64,000 nt of DNA from Calonectria ilicicola (GCA_020809705.1 CP085831.1:4960001-5024000); one strand, 5' to 3'; positions 1 through 13,144 are shown, counted from the first letter of the stretch. Notes: generated by a model from the letters alone, not told the origin. A program made the numbers and translations.

Positions 1-1492
1 TTCTGACGCTGGCCAACTTTCGCATCTGGCAGCCACAGTCGCAGCGCAATCACATTCTAAGGGAAGGTTTGGGTACCGCAGCGATGAATATCTTTCCAGT
101 TAAGGAGCAGATATAGGAGGAGACGCCCAGGGTGGATTTTGCAGCGGAAGGATCAAATCGACTATTCGCCAAGCCAGACGAACTTACACCTAGTCTACCC
201 GGAATGCAAATTACAGCGCCAAGGCGCCCCGGGCCTCTCAAGTAACATAGTTCAAAGAAGAGACTATGGGGTCGTAGATAATCAGCCAAGATTTATTGCT
301 TTTACTGGGGTATGCACGGGAGATGAAAATTTGACGCATGCAAAAGCTCACCCTTGTTGTACAGCGACTAAGACAGTTTCACATCCCCTTGCTACTACCG
401 CACGCCGCTCCCTTGTTCGCAGAAGTGTAGAACACAGCAGAGACTGCGAGTCGTAAGAAAACGCCACAGCCGAAACGAAATACGTAATAGAAACCCTTAT
501 TTTCCCCCAGTTTCAGCTCGCGGGCCGATGGCTCTATTTGCCCGAAGATCGCCGGGAGGTCTAAGGGTCGGCCCTCCATAGCCGCAACTTAAACTGGAAT
601 TCAATATGTAGCCTTCTGACGAATGACGATGCAACCTCACCTACGTGCCCCGCTGCTTGCTTGTGATCCTTATTTTGGGGAACAAAAGGCTTATTTAACC
701 ATTCCTACTCACGAGCAAATTTGAACCCGAACACAATTTATGGTACTGACGGTAGCCGCGAGCAGATGTGACAGTTTGGCTACGCCATTAGGGCGCGGGG
801 TCACATTGAATGAGAATAAATCTGCAAAACTATCCAAATTTAAAAACGAGATGCAAATGAATACCATTCCGTGCGACCACGGGGATTCCAGACAACACAC
901 GCTAGCTAGCCTCTTCTTAAGTGCTTTATGTTCAAGCACCAACTCCATATGCAAGGAACATGACCTCAAGAGAGTAAGCTTATCGGCCGCTTAACGCCGA
1001 CTACCCAGCTTTCTTGCCTATCTACCTCAGCAATCCAGGCGTCGGAAACATCTTTGTTTATACAACCCCCAGATATTCCGGCTCTAGTAGCTCCAGTCAA
1101 AGAACCTGGCTGCAATCTAGGATGGGGCTATAAGGACTTAACAAACTCTGCTAAGACATAAGCGTCGTATCTCCAGGCAGTCCTATCTTAATGGTATTTT
1201 TTTTCCTTTGTTTTCTTCCGTGAACAGAGTACAAAGAAACCTTCAAATCCACCAAATTCTTCTTGAACGCGTCGACAATGGGCCCCTGTAGTACTTCTAT
1301 GATGGGGAATATGCACGTCTTGAATCAGCTTTGCTTTTGGGTGGATTTTCTAATAGGTCTAAAAGTTGTACCGCTACATACAGAATCTGCGCAATTTTCT
1401 AGCTATTTACCAAGGCGCTGGTACTATCTTCTAGTAGCGCTGCTGCATTGGTGAAAACGAAATCGAGAATGCGGCTATCTCCAATTCAGTAA
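1..1492. other. gene-free stretch
   Basis: I see no convincing coding region on either strand. The open frames are all under about 110 codons and show no recognisable motif, signal peptide or consistent intron pattern. I also see no RNA gene, repeat or transposon end. It may hold the 3' flank of the kinase gene that ends at 1493 and otherwise spacer or decayed sequence. Confidence 0.6.
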
Positions 1493-2833
1493 CTACTTAG
1501 ATTCTTCCTCTGCTAGCCAGCCTTGGACTGACTTCCAGTGCGTCTCAAAATCATATATCATAGCATAAAGGTCAACCTTGAGTTCAAAAGCGCTGTTTGA
1601 TGGCATATGTATCCCATTACCCTTGGCGAGAATTTCCTGAAACTTGCGGCGGAGTAAAGTTTTCTCCCAGTTTTCTTGTTTCATTCGCCAGGCTCGTTCG
1701 TCTTCATTTTCTTGACGCAGTGGCTTCTCGTCCTGATCCATGCCTTGCAAGAAGATTGGGGTAAAGGATGATGTCTCAAAGGCTGGTAGAATGCCTACCG
1801 ACTCCCAATCAATAACACCAACAAGATCGAATGTAGTCGGGTCGACAAGTATATTCATGAGTGAAAGATCATGATGCCACAGCACTTTTGTGTCTTCAGC
1901 TCCCTCAGTAGTTGAGATTTTAGACGCGATGTGCTTTTGCAACTTCTCCCAAACCTTCAAAACCTCGGCTTGGCTTTCTGCAATTAATTTGTCATTGATG
2001 CAATAATAGTCGGCTCCGGGAGCGGTGGATAATTGTTGGATGCGCTGACAGATCACATCAGCTTCGGCAGTCTTCAGCTGCTGGGTTGTTTCAAAGGGTC
2101 CACGGTTGGAGCATAAAAACACTCGTCTGTCGCGAGTGAAACGTGGACTAGCCATTGGGCCGATAGCGAAAGATCCATCAGTACCAATATTAGTGCTGCG
2201 CACGCCGCTCTCTTGACCCTGGACCTGGTTAAAAACGTCGTGGAAATACAGACTTCCCAACAACGCGAAACGCTCATTTGTCATCGATTTGATGCCCTCG
2301 GCTAACTTGAGCACGAGCCGTTCTTTATCCTGGAAAGACATATAGTGCCACTGATGTATCAAAGGCTCGCCATTCAGCTTTTCCATAAGAATCCATTCGA
2401 AACCAATATCATTGGATGCGTTTGACGAGTACGCAATGATTCTTGGTAGAGGAAGTGAGGTATGCTCTCTGAGGTATTGTATGGTAGCCACTTCACTTTC
2501 TGTTTTGAAGAAAGGATCCACGGGAACTGCAACACGCATGAGGTACTCTTTGGGTGTCAAGGGAGACGAGATGCTATAGAGACGGTGGTGTTGGCCCTCA
2601 CTAAAGGGTTTGATCTCTGAGGAGTCGGCAAAAAGCTTGAGGTCAAGACAGGCAACAGCCACCTTGAGAATCACCTTCTCGTCAGGCATAGAAGGCCAGC
2701 TGAGCTGAAGTCGACGTCCACCATCTTCTGGAGCTTTCCAACAGTTGCGGCGTTGATCTAAGTTAACAACATTGCAGGAATCTTGGGGAAGTTGGTCGAT
2801 CCGAGTCGGTCGCCCAGTGTTCGTCGAGCTCAT
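1493..2833 (-). CDS. APH-family (aminoglycoside phosphotransferase-like) kinase
   Basis: A single-exon gene of 446 residues. The kinase fold is shown by the Brenner-type catalytic loop HHDLSLMNILVD (His321, Asp322, Asn327) followed by IDWE (Asp342, the metal-binding Asp that replaces DFG). A hinge-like segment, WILMEKLNGEPL, lies near residues 147-158. These features place it in the APH/choline kinase family that is greatly expanded in filamentous fungi; its substrate in fungi is mostly unknown. The start is the first ATG of the frame. The protein is likely cytosolic, with no signal peptide or membrane segment. The next gene is over 1.3 kb away, so context does not help to assign a role. Antibiotic resistance should not be inferred from the family name. 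Confidence 0.85.
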   Translation of the reverse strand: MSSTNTGRPTRIDQLPQDSCNVVNLDQRRNCWKAPEDGGRRLQLSWPSMPDEKVILKVAVACLDLKLFADSSEIKPFSEGQHHRLYSISSPLTPKEYLMRVAVPVDPFFKTESEVATIQYLREHTSLPLPRIIAYSSNASNDIGFEWILMEKLNGEPLIHQWHYMSFQDKERLVLKLAEGIKSMTNERFALLGSLYFHDVFNQVQGQESGVRSTNIGTDGSFAIGPMASPRFTRDRRVFLCSNRGPFETTQQLKTAEADVICQRIQQLSTAPGADYYCINDKLIAESQAEVLKVWEKLQKHIASKISTTEGAEDTKVLWHHDLSLMNILVDPTTFDLVGVIDWESVGILPAFETSSFTPIFLQGMDQDEKPLRQENEDERAWRMKQENWEKTLLRRKFQEILAKGNGIHMPSNSAFELKVDLYAMIYDFETHWKSVQGWLAEEESK

Positions 2834-4162
2834 TTTGCGTTGCGAACTTTTGAGATACGTGTATACTATGCCAGTACTTTATGAATTGAAGTTGATGGTT
2901 GCCAACAAACTCTGGGGTTATGGCCTATGTATAATCAAAACGGCAAACCAAGGCAGGCTCACCAAGAAACGGTGAATAATTATCCTTGGCCAGCCTTAGA
3001 AAGTGACTCAAGTCTCCAAATAATGGTGATGGGGCCAAAACACGTGAATCATTAACAATATATCACACATAGTTTGTGACTTAGTTAATGATGTACCCAA
3101 CAGAAATGTACGGATGCGTTAGTCAGGTGAACAAGGATATTATTAAGAGATTGTGAGTGTGGATATCTCCAAAAAAGAAAACAAGGAACACGATGACGTT
3201 CATGTTTTTTATTGGTACATAAAAACTGATAACACCTATACTCATCTATTTACTCGCTTAATTGATAGCTGTCCTAATACTAGGGCTCTAGCTTGGGAAC
3301 AACATTGTAGTGCCTAAGGAGTCAAAGCCTCAGAAAACGGAATTCTTCCGTTTTCAAACGCACGCACTCAACTCTCTCCTGTCATATTTAGTGTTACTCG
3401 AATATCAATAAAGAGCCCCTAAGCACTCCACAAATCGCCAACATATGTGGCTAGTGCTAGACATGTGGCTCTCATTTTTGGTTTTCTCCGGGTTTCCCTT
3501 TGTAGGTCTCATCTGGCTCCAACAATCTATTTAGTATCTTAAATGCTTTTGTCTTCGCCACGGTAAATGCGATTAATTGTGTAGATGGTTCTTTTTAGAT
3601 GAGCTATCAGTCATAGCGTGATTAAAGTATAAAAAGTCAAGTTGAAAATCTGTTCTTCTCAAAATGTCGAATGTAATTCCCAAAAATTACAATGTTTTGG
3701 TTGTTTTTACACAACTAGACAGGTTAAACTTCAAAACTAAAACTTCAAACACGTCATTTCATGGGATGACTTGTATGGCATGGAGAGGCAGTTCACGCGT
3801 ATCACAATCGATGAGACACGTTCTCTTGAGTGAGTGGATCCAAGTAAGCAAGCGTCGCAGAAGGATGGCGGCTAGTTATTTACGGCCTCCGGAATGCCGT
3901 CCGTGACCTACAAACTCCACTTGTCTCACATACGCTTACCTCAATTGGTCTGTTCTCTTGGGGGCGGAAATATCTCCACGAATCAGCAAGACACGATTCT
4001 ACGCTATGTACACCACATTGAGGTTTGTGCGTTCAGCCTTGCCCAAAAATAATGCCGCAACATGAGTGGCTACAATCATTAGCGGGTATTACGCGGAACT
4101 GTAGAAAAAGCTGCCTGGCCCCGCCTTTGCGTTTTTGGATTGTACAACCACATCTTGTGCAA
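2834..4162. other. intergenic region
   Basis: This stretch separates the kinase from the membrane-protein gene and serves as promoter for both, since they are divergent. It is AT-rich with no open frame worth calling. The 80-codon frame near 3664-3906 has no recognisable feature. Confidence 0.55.
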
Positions 4163-6311
4163 ATGTCGTACCAGGCGGTGCCCGAGGGGCGGCCATTCGA
4201 TCCCTTTACCCGGTTCACTCCCCAAAGCTACGAGTTGGTGCCTTTAGATTCATCCGCGCCAATCAAAGATACAAAAGACCCGTCTCAGTACCAGTCTCAG
4301 TACCATTCTCAATACCAATATCAGCCAGAACCAACAACTTCTCAACCGCCACCAACGGGACCGCCCAATAAACGATCCTCAACATGGCGAATTCTATGGA
4401 GGACCCCAGCCACAATGGCTTCGTTGTTTTTTTCTGGTTAGCGCAAGTCACCCAGAAGTTTATCGAAGGGATTCTGACACTGTGTGTGACTGACTAGCTT
4501 GTATATTTGCCCTGCTTCATCTTTCTCTGTTCCTGTACCTGGATGGTAAAAGGGCAGATGGTGAAAAGTCCATCCGCCAGAGCTATGTGGCTGCTTTGTC
4601 ACACTTGCTCGGTCTTCTTTTTCGTGCAACCCTTTCTGGTGCATTACTGGTTGCTTTTACCCAGTATCTGTGGCGTTTAATGAGGCAAAAGGCAATGAAA
4701 ATCTCAAACATAGAAACACTTTTCAAGATTACTCAAAATCCATTCCTACTCTTCCAGATGGAGGTCGTCAAGGTGGCACCAATATTGTTCATATTGGCTA
4801 CATTTACTTGGGTACTACCTCTTGCAGTCACATTCCCGCCCGGCGCCTTGACGGTTGTCGCAAATCCAGTTCAAAATACTTCTGCTATGACTGTACCGAC
4901 GTACAATGGGTCACAACTAGGGAGCAAACCGCTCTCTGACCCATCTTCACAGGCAGTTAGGTACTTGAGTGGTGGCATGTGGATTTACCTGTCAGTCTTT
5001 CGCCTTTTGCCATCTGCGTATGCATCATGCTAATGACAATTGATAACCTAGCGGTGCAACTCCTATCATACGCCGGTTAGGCCGTCTAGTCCTAGAGCTT
5101 GACAGCATCACTCCTTTTGAATCGCCTTGTGGCTCAAACTGCACATATTCCACACAATTTGAGGGGCCCTATGTTACTTGCACAAAAGATGTCTCAAACC
5201 AGACGGTTCCAAGCCTCGGGACCTTGAATTGTGGATACAACGCATACATGGGCACAAACATGACCACCAATGCGACGGATGTCTCTAGCAATAGCCCCTA
5301 TGGTCTTTGGGATATTGGAGAGACGTTCAACATGTCAACAACTCGTGGCATCTACTCTCATCCCAAAAACAAGTCATTGCTGATTCAAGAATTCGAGACA
5401 CTAACTTGTACCCCGTCCCGGGCACTTTATAAGGTCAATGTGACCTACAATAACGGCGAACACGTAATTCGCCGCACGGAAAAATACACAGGTAACATTC
5501 GAGACATGATTAAACCTCTCAATCAATATTATCCATTCGACAATGGCACATATCCCGAACCGCTCCTCAAATATCTGACTGGGCTCAATTACTTTGCCTT
5601 AATTGATGCGATAGTCAGCCCCCTCACTGGCAACTATACAATGCTATACTCAGGAAAGTTCTACGGTGGTGCAAGTTCAGCTATTTCATGTGGTAGGTCC
5701 TTAGCCATTCAAAGCAGCATGTTTTCTAGTCAGTTCTTAACACCTGGATAGGACCCACAGGCGGTACAATTGTCGCCGACACGCATCTAAACACTCAAAA
5801 AGACAACGTCACCAGAACTGCAACTGACGGACCGAGCTTCCACGTTACCCAGGATATTTTAAATGACGCCCTCTTCAACCTCACCATGAGCACCGCATTT
5901 GAACTCGGCTTCTGGCACAAAAACATTACTGGTACCATGATGGCTATGCACCAGTTTTACTCATTTTCCTCCCTTAAAACATTCCTGTTTCCCTACCTCT
6001 CATGTGTGTTCGTGTCCATTCCATTTCTCTTCCTCGGCCTGAGAAGCCTGCACTTCAACGGCGCATCCGCAATTGATGGAGGCTTCGTTCAAGTCTTGAT
6101 GACGACGACTGGAAGCAAAAACCTGCAAAATGCAGCAGCTAGTGGCTGTCTCGGAGGAGAAGAGAACACGCCTGAACATCTTAAGAACATGAAGGTTCGT
6201 TTTGGGGAATTAATATCGGATGGTGACCCAGGGCAGCCGAGAAGAGCAGGATTTGGGACGGAGGAAGAAGTCATGCCACTAAAACGTGGCATTTCTTATG
6301 GACAACAGTGA
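4163..6311 (+). CDS. fungus-specific multi-pass membrane protein
   Basis: Four exons (4163-4436, 4498-4990, 5052-5692, 5752-6311) encode 655 residues. The start is the first ATG after upstream non-coding sequence, giving MSYQAVPEG. The N-terminus is cytosolic-looking and carries a Gln/Tyr/Ser-rich low-complexity run. Three hydrophobic segments follow: one across the first intron ending FLYLDGK, then SHLLGLLFRATLSGALLVAF, then APILFILATFTWVLPLAVTF. A long Cys-containing loop with many N-x-S/T sites follows, and a last membrane span lies near FLFPYLSCVFVSIPFLFLGL. The layout matches an uncharacterised family of large plasma-membrane proteins common in Pezizomycotina. Splicing uses canonical GT-AG sites. 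I assign no function. Confidence 0.8.
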
Positions 6312-7683
6312 GAACAAAGACTAAATTTAGTGGGGTAGGCCTTCTAGCCTGTATGAGACTGGGAAGCGGTTCAGAAGGCTACGAACTCGCTCAAAAACGG
6401 GCATGATAATCCAATGTATGAATCATTTGTGTATTTTAGGACGCGGTTTTGGTATTACTTGGCACATGAGTGACGTTCTTTATTCTTAGTCTTATCTTTA
6501 ATCAACATCTTTGTCCATCACGCTAGCTAACCCCGAACGGAGGTGAATGGAGTGTCGTGATTTGTAAGTCTAGCAGTAGTTTTACGGCAACGAAACATTA
6601 ATCAAAGTCTTTAGCGGTGATTTCGGTTTCAAGTTTAGCTGGTTGATGTGATTCAGACATATTGAATGTCTCGGCTCTCCTCGTGCTTTTACCATACTTG
6701 CTTGATAGAGATCGTTTTAAATATCTCTGCATTGTTTTATTGAGGAACTAGAACATGAGATTACTTTCGGAATATGCCAGTTGCGATCACCACGGACGTG
6801 CAGTGCAATTCGAGTTTGATGCGATGGAGTTGTGATGCTACCCTGCAGATGCTTATCTTTATCGTCACGTGTGCCCCACCTTTACTGGATAAGATGGGAG
6901 GTGATTGGAGGAGATGATGGGAGGAGGAGGAGTTTATCAATTAAGCTAGACCTAGTTTGTGAAACAGAGGCTGTGAAGTATCGATGTGAATGAAGAGATA
7001 TTTCATAAACCATACAATCTATCAAGCGCCATTTAAAAGAGATTGATATTTATTAGAACACTAGCCCTGACTCATGTAAGTCATAGTGTAGTTCTTTCAT
7101 GTAAAAAAAAAAAAAAAAGAAAAAGTAAAGAAAAGGAACAAATCAACGATGTTCTGCATTCCTAGATAAGGAATATGAGTGCAGACTTATCAAGTTTGTT
7201 GACATCCATGCAGCGAATCATGGTCATGATGTCCTTTTCTAGCTTTTCCTGCATTGCATTACATTACATTGCATCACATCGCATCACATCGCGTCGCATG
7301 ACTCCGTGTCATGCACCCCTTCAAGTCTTCTGCGTTCTCTTTTCTTGAAAAAGAAATGTCGGCCTCAGGCGTCAACTCTTGATCCTCGAGCACTCGTAGT
7401 AAAACCCTTGAAAGATTGTACATTCTCTACTTTTTTCTACTATATCCTGAAGATAATGTTCGTGCGCCTTGACTCGTGTGTCTGTTTAGTGATCAAGGTC
7501 GCAATCAATGCTATTTGTGGGCCCTGTCCATATTAGGCATGGTTGCTAGTCCAAATAAGGACATGTGTAAAGAATGGCAAAATCGCTTGAGAATTTAACA
7601 TTTGGTCCGAATCCCCTCGTTCATCGACAGCGAAGACGTGCCCGTCCATAAGATTGCTCGAGGTCTTGTTCTGTTTGATCGTG
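6312..7683. other. intergenic region with simple repeats
   Basis: No gene is supported here. The stretch holds an A-rich run near 7102-7118 and a degenerate pentamer array at 7251-7300. The proximal part is the promoter of the regulator that starts at 7684. Confidence 0.6.
7251..7300 (+). repeat. degenerate pentanucleotide array (RCRTY-type)
   Basis: Ten consecutive five-base units follow the pattern GCATT, GCATT, ACATT, ACATT, GCATC, ACATC, GCATC, ACATC, GCGTC, GCATG. It is a minisatellite-like array that has drifted by transitions. It lies about 380 bases upstream of the Zn2Cys6 regulator gene. Confidence 0.85.
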
Positions 7684-9499
7684 ATGGCTGATGCACCAAC
7701 GGCACTGGCCTTGCATGCATGTCTGATATGCCGCAAGCAAAAACGGAAATGCTCAAGGGAACTTCCTGCTTGTGCACTCTGTGAAAGAAATGGCAAAAGG
7801 TGCGAATATGTCATCGGTGGCGCCCAGCCAGTGTCTTTATCCAACCAAATTCAGGTTGGCACACAGAACCAGACTCTTTCAAACACCATGGCATCTCACC
7901 AAAGCTCTGGTGTCTCGTCAAACTTCACCTATTCACCTGCTCCAAGCCCCTCCGTGCCACCTCAGCAAAACCATGCCGCTTGGTTTTTTCTCGATTTTGA
8001 AGCATTTCACCAGAAGAGGGTTTCTTTACAGACGCCTCATGTGGAAATGCAACATACATTCATTCAATTTCTCGAACCATCAACATTGGAGCGTACCATA
8101 GAAGTATATTTTGATTCTGTTCATGACTTTTTACCCATCGGTAGGTAACTCAACCAAACTCCAACGTGACAGTCTAACCACGTTCGGGTAGTCTCCAAAA
8201 ATCGATTTTACCGTGAACTGTCTGTGTCCCAGGGCGATATGAATACTGACTTGGAGCTCATCTTTCTTGCAATGCAATTGTTTACACAGCCAATTACATC
8301 AGATGCACAGACTTGGGAACTCTACAAAGTCGCCAAGGCGGCGTGTTCTCATGCTGAAAGTGACAATATCTTCTCGCTTCGGCTTCTCCAAGCGACCATT
8401 CTTATTGCGCTTTACGAGATTGAGTATGCCATCTATCCTGCCGCCTATCTCACTGTGGGGCACTGTGCAAGATTAGGACACGCAATGGGTTTGCACGATC
8501 GAAAAAGAGCACCTCAAATGTTGAACCCAACTAGTAAGTGAGATTGGAAGCTGAATATCTCAAATTGTACTAATCCTCTTTAGTAACATCCACTGAATGG
8601 GAAGAACGACGCAGAACGTGGTGGGCAGTAATTGTACTTGACAGATATATTAATCTTGGCAGTCGAGGTCGTCCATTCGCTTGCGAAGACGCATCCCCGG
8701 AAGAACTTCTGCCAGTCGATGAGGAGAGCTGGGATCAAGGCGTACACAAACCACATCTCCCTCAGATTCGGAGTCATAGCTGATGCTTAGCAGGAGCTTT
8801 CTCTTGTCCAACCTCTCGCCTTGTCAACCAACCCCACGGTACAGGCATGCCCATTTGCTAGAACATGTCAAGCATCCCATGTTATCTCTCGGGTTCTGCG
8901 CCATATTAATGACCGGGATCTGAATTCCGAATTTCGGTACCAAGAAGCCATGCAACTTCACCGAACTTTGCAGGCATTATCAGCAGCTATCCGCACTGAA
9001 TCTGACGAACTGTCGAGATCAAACGAGTTCTTGTCCAACGTCCCACTATTCGCTGCCATGGGTATTTGCTACAGTGGATTACTCAGTCTTTATGATGTTT
9101 ATAGCTGTGCTGAAACTGCGGAGGCGAGTCAAATAACTAATCCTTCATTTATGGAGATGCAAAAGATCGCAATGACTGGCGTCAAGGAAGCCTCATACGA
9201 AGTATTTCAGTTTACGCAGACCATCGTGTCCGTAAAAAGTATGGGTGGGATGCTGAAATTGGCGCCATTTATCTGTGATTGTCTCTACCAAGCTGGCGCA
9301 AACTATGCGTGGCTAGCGGATGACACAAGCAATGAAGAGCACCGTTCAAAATTCATTGTGATCAAAGCTATGCTTCGAATGCTGGGAAGACGATGGAAAG
9401 TAGCAGGTAAGTATCGAACGGGTAATCGGAGGCATGTTCAGTGCTAACTCAAGTGCAGAGGAATATAGAAGCATTCTGGATAGCCGTGATAGCGTATAA
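7684..9499 (+). CDS. Zn2Cys6 transcription factor with fungal regulator domain
   Basis: Five exons (7684-8140, 8192-8533, 8584-8741, 8791-9406, 9459-9499) give 537 residues. The binuclear zinc cluster has Cys13, Cys16, Cys23, Cys30, Cys33 and Cys40 in C-x2-C-x6-C-x6-C-x2-C-x6-C spacing, with a basic segment RKQKRK. The middle region carries typical fungal regulator features: a CARLGHAMGLH segment, then ERRRTWWAVIVLDR, then LPVDEESWDQG, then FARTCQASHVISRVLRHIND. The ATG at 7684 puts the zinc cluster at the N-terminus, as is usual. The intron at 8742-8790 has an unusual GTACAC donor but restores the frame. It should act in the nucleus; the target genes are unknown. The desaturase-like gene lies tail-to-tail with it. 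Confidence 0.88.
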
Positions 9500-9674
9500 G
9501 AATGTTCTCAGTCATAAAAGAATCGAAGCATTAGGTTGATTATATATTTATTAAGTGACCCCCCAACTTGCACAAGCCGATTTGATTAAACGATTTAGAA
9601 ATGAAAGCATGCAAATTGTACACGTATACTAATCGAATAAAGTGAATCCCTTGATCCCAGGGGGTTAGTCAACT

Positions 9675-11113
9675 TCACGTTGCTGCAAACTTTTCTCTTA
9701 TTTCTTCTTCTGTAAATTTTCGAGTGTGATCTTTGAGAAGAGCCATTCTTTCATCCATAGTAAGGGAAATTTGACTTCCAATAGGAACCATGCACTCCGC
9801 GAGAGTTCTATAGTCTTTGATCATAAGTCGCAGGGTCACCATCAAATAATCGATATTATGAAAAACAAGAGCCTGTTGAGATGCGTACAATTCTTTGCTC
9901 TTCAAAAATGAGACAGGGTGATCTCGCCAATGCCGACGAGGGTTTAGGTGATGCGAGGTGTGATAACCATCGTTGAAACAGTGGCGGTTACTCTGAAATA
10001 ATTTAATCGGCTGCAGAATATCGAAGGAAAAAAGACCGGAATTATGCATACCTGAACATCTATTAACGTGATGCTAGACCGGTAATCTGAGTTGGGTTCA
10101 TTGTGGTCAACGAATGCGTGCTGGCCCCAATTACCCACCATCAATCCTAATCGAAGCAAAAGAAAGGGGCCCAAGAAGATGAACCAAGTGGCTCTTGAGT
10201 TTAAGAGATACAAGTGATACAGCGCAAGATACCAACTAAGCTCCCAGAATGCTGCCTTTAAAGACACTGATACCCATCCTTTGCGGATGAAGTACATTGG
10301 TAGGTCAAACCAAATAAGGAAGAAAAACGTTCCGACGTAATGTAGAAAGTGGAAAATGTCATCGCGCTGATAGCGGATGGTGGAAGAGAGATCATCAGGA
10401 CCATTCCCTTCGATGTGGTGGTGTTTTACATGGTGATAAAAGTATGAATTCCAGGTATGACCCATTAGAGGATCGGTAATGTAGGGAAAGAGGACATCGA
10501 AAATGGCAAATCTCTTGCTCAAAATACCACGCATATGGATGTGCTGATGCATCATCAAGGTGTAAGTTCCCATATAACTGATTTGCATTACCAAGTGGAA
10601 TAGGCCATGGATGAACGAAAATCTCCAAAGTAAAAAAGCGGCGCTGGGGACGGATGTGGAAAAGTAGAGCAATAAATGCGTGACCATGACTACATCTGTC
10701 TCTACTCGAACGATAGACCGAGCAGTCCGGATATAAGGATCTAAAACCCAGGATTTGACAAATTGAGGCACCTTTATCTTATCGATATCGATGCCATTGA
10801 AGACGGTGGGTTCAAATTGGGGATCACTGGGATCGTTGAGAGATAAAAGAAGTTTGATTGCATCCTCATCTTGTCCAACAAAAGTGAGCACTTTAAACCG
10901 GTATTATAAACGCTGTTATCTAGGCAAGTACATACCAGACTCATATTCTGAAGTAGTGACTTGAGGCCCAGAATCTCCTGTCGATACTCGCTTCTCGACA
11001 CCGTTGATCGATGGTTGCTTTTTATTAGTAGGTTGGTCTTGTACATCAGCTGCGAGTCTCTCAAGCAATATAAAATCAGCCTTTGTCAGCTGGCGATCAA
11101 ATATGATTTCCAT
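9675..11113 (-). CDS. membrane fatty-acid-desaturase-like protein
   Basis: Three exons (11113-10936, 10890-10052, 9992-9675) encode 444 residues. Three histidine boxes typical of the di-iron desaturase/hydroxylase superfamily are present: HQHIH (174-178), HHVKHHH (212-218) and HTSHH (350-354), separated by long hydrophobic stretches. Introns are 45 and 59 bases with canonical ends. The ATG at 11113 is the first in frame with the box-containing exon; the frame extends further upstream but without an ATG. It would be an ER-membrane oxygenase acting on a lipid or similar hydrophobic substrate. The sequence does not fix whether this is a desaturase or a hydroxylase. It is divergent from the membrane-protein gene at 11726. 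Confidence 0.82.
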
Positions 11114-11725
11114 GATTTCGCGTGACTTGGATGCAGAATGTAGCGTGGGCTGCTGTCCGCGCAAGTGGCTGATCAAATATAGTGATAAATTAACTTTGAG
11201 CTGACTTGGATGACTCTGACAGTCTTTTCTCTTTCAGCCCGTCAGATTGTTAAAAAAAACAACGCAGAGGAGGTAAGCAGACGACATATCTCTCGAAAGC
11301 GGAGGCGCGTCCATTTATTGGGTTGCGGCTTATGTCAGGTGTGTGAGCAGCTACGGCTGAATGTACATATACTCTTTTGGTGAAGTGTGACTCCACATCA
11401 TTTCAAGTGATTGGATGAATTCTCTCAGTGTGGCAGACACATTGATAGCTCTCATCACAGCAGCCTGATTTTCCACTTTGGGCGGCCCCCTACGATGAAG
11501 TGTAGTGCCACGAGGTGATAAGACATTTGTAATGAATTTGTCATTTAAATTGCGTTTTTTCTGGGTCTGATTTGGGGTATCTCATTCCCACATCGTACGT
11601 TTCTTGATTGAACCTTGTTAATTCCTCTTTTTCCCGTCTACAAGCAACTCCAACTTGGCGAGTGGAGCTACCCCAAGTATTAGTCCATCTGGTCTTGGCA
11701 GCTGCACATTTGCTACGGTTTAGAC
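11114..11725. promoter_or_regulatory. shared divergent promoter region
   Basis: About 0.6 kb separates two divergently transcribed genes, a desaturase-like gene and a membrane protein. I see no open frame of note. No specific operator stood out. Confidence 0.4.
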
Positions 11726-13144
11726 ATGGGACCAACTAACGGTTATGCACAGGCAATTGCCACTGACGCACTCCGTCGTGCCGCCTATGTTTCATCCCAT
11801 CTCCAGTTGTCAAACGTGCTGCTGTTTATCGGCATAACACCCCGCCGAATACTTGCCGCCAACACGATCCCGTTCACCCCAGTCCATACTCTGGATGCTT
11901 CACAGTCCGATTCTGTGAACCAAGAAGGTAGGAGTCTAGACTTCTCCAACTGGGTGAATCGAGGCATGACTGTACGCAGCGGTGATTCTGTTTATCAGTG
12001 TCTCGCTAATCTCACCGCCGCCCTCGATCTCGACGCTCAAAACTTTGCCAGCGAAGTTTATGACAGATCCGAAGATGATAGCGGTGGCGGAATTAAATTT
12101 GGGATTTTCCTCGCCATGGCTCTCCAGTTCACTCTGATCGTCTGCCTGTTAGTACCTCTGTGGTATGCGCAGAGGGGTGCTGTTGTAACTTGGTGGTGTC
12201 GTGTAGGTCTTCCTTCATGTCAAATTCCCGAGTGATTAATCTAGAGCTAACGATACGTTCTGCAAGGTATGGGGCTGGATGTACTTTTGGTACTTTCTAG
12301 TCACGGCTGTCTCCATCTTTGACAATCTGGTCGCCGCGCCTTTTACGCGGAGTTGGACCATTCGAGTATCTCGAAAGCCCACTGGCATACTTTTGGACGA
12401 AACCGTTCCCAAGATTACCGACCGACGGCGATTTAAAATGCTATGGAGGCCATTAGAGCTGGACCAAATACAAACCAACGCATCCGGATTGATACGAACA
12501 AAGGATCTAGGTATTCACGCACATGCTTCTACGTCGTCATATCCATCCAAGGCATCTCAAGATTGCACGCTATTGCCCAAGTGGTCTCCAAAGGGGCAAG
12601 CGTTGCGGTGTTTGCCTTTGGGACTGCTCTATTCGCTTCTGCCACTCTCATGTCAATCTCCATTGCACTCATGGTTCTATGTATCCTTTTGGCATGCGGC
12701 GTCTCTGGTAGAGTCATTGCGATGTGGATTGTTGCTGGCATTAGTCGCGAGAATAAGCCCATACTCCACAAGTTGGTCAAGTCAGAGAGTGAAGCTGGCG
12801 AGTACATACACGCCATTGCCGAACTGGACCTGCAGCTCGAGATAAGTGGACACGCTATTATCAATGGCTGGTGTGTCAAATCGCGCAATATTTTCTTCTC
12901 CGCTGCGACATACATCGGTTTGCTTGCTAAGCCTTTCGATGCAATTGCGTTGGCCGAGAAGACTAGCTACGGGGCATTTTCATCCATACAATTACCGGGT
13001 ACACCCTCTACTGGCTTCGTGTTGAGCCCAACATCACCCCGATTTGCTCAAAACGATGATACTCCATCAGTAGATCGATCGACATTTGAAATGACGGAAA
13101 ATTTACGAAATCATCTTTTGGCAGAAACATCAGATACTAGATGA
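11726..13144 (+). CDS. multi-pass membrane protein of unknown function
   Basis: My best model has three exons (11726-12202, 12267-12365, 12449-13144), which gives 423 residues in a continuous frame. The second intron is weak: it has a GTATCT donor and a GGAG acceptor, and I chose it because the downstream hydrophobic domain lies in another frame. Membrane segments are visible near FGIFLAMALQFTLIVCLLVP, WMYFWYFLVTAVSIFDNLVA, and ASVAVFAFGTALFASATLM plus the next span. The segment ISRLHAIAQVVSKGASVAVF resembles a family of uncharacterised Pezizomycotina membrane proteins. I give no function. If the second intron is wrong, the gene carries a frameshift near 12.5 kb. Confidence 0.6.

Noticed and set aside
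1263..1454. 63-codon plus-strand frame
   Set aside because: Short, without motif, intron or homology features.
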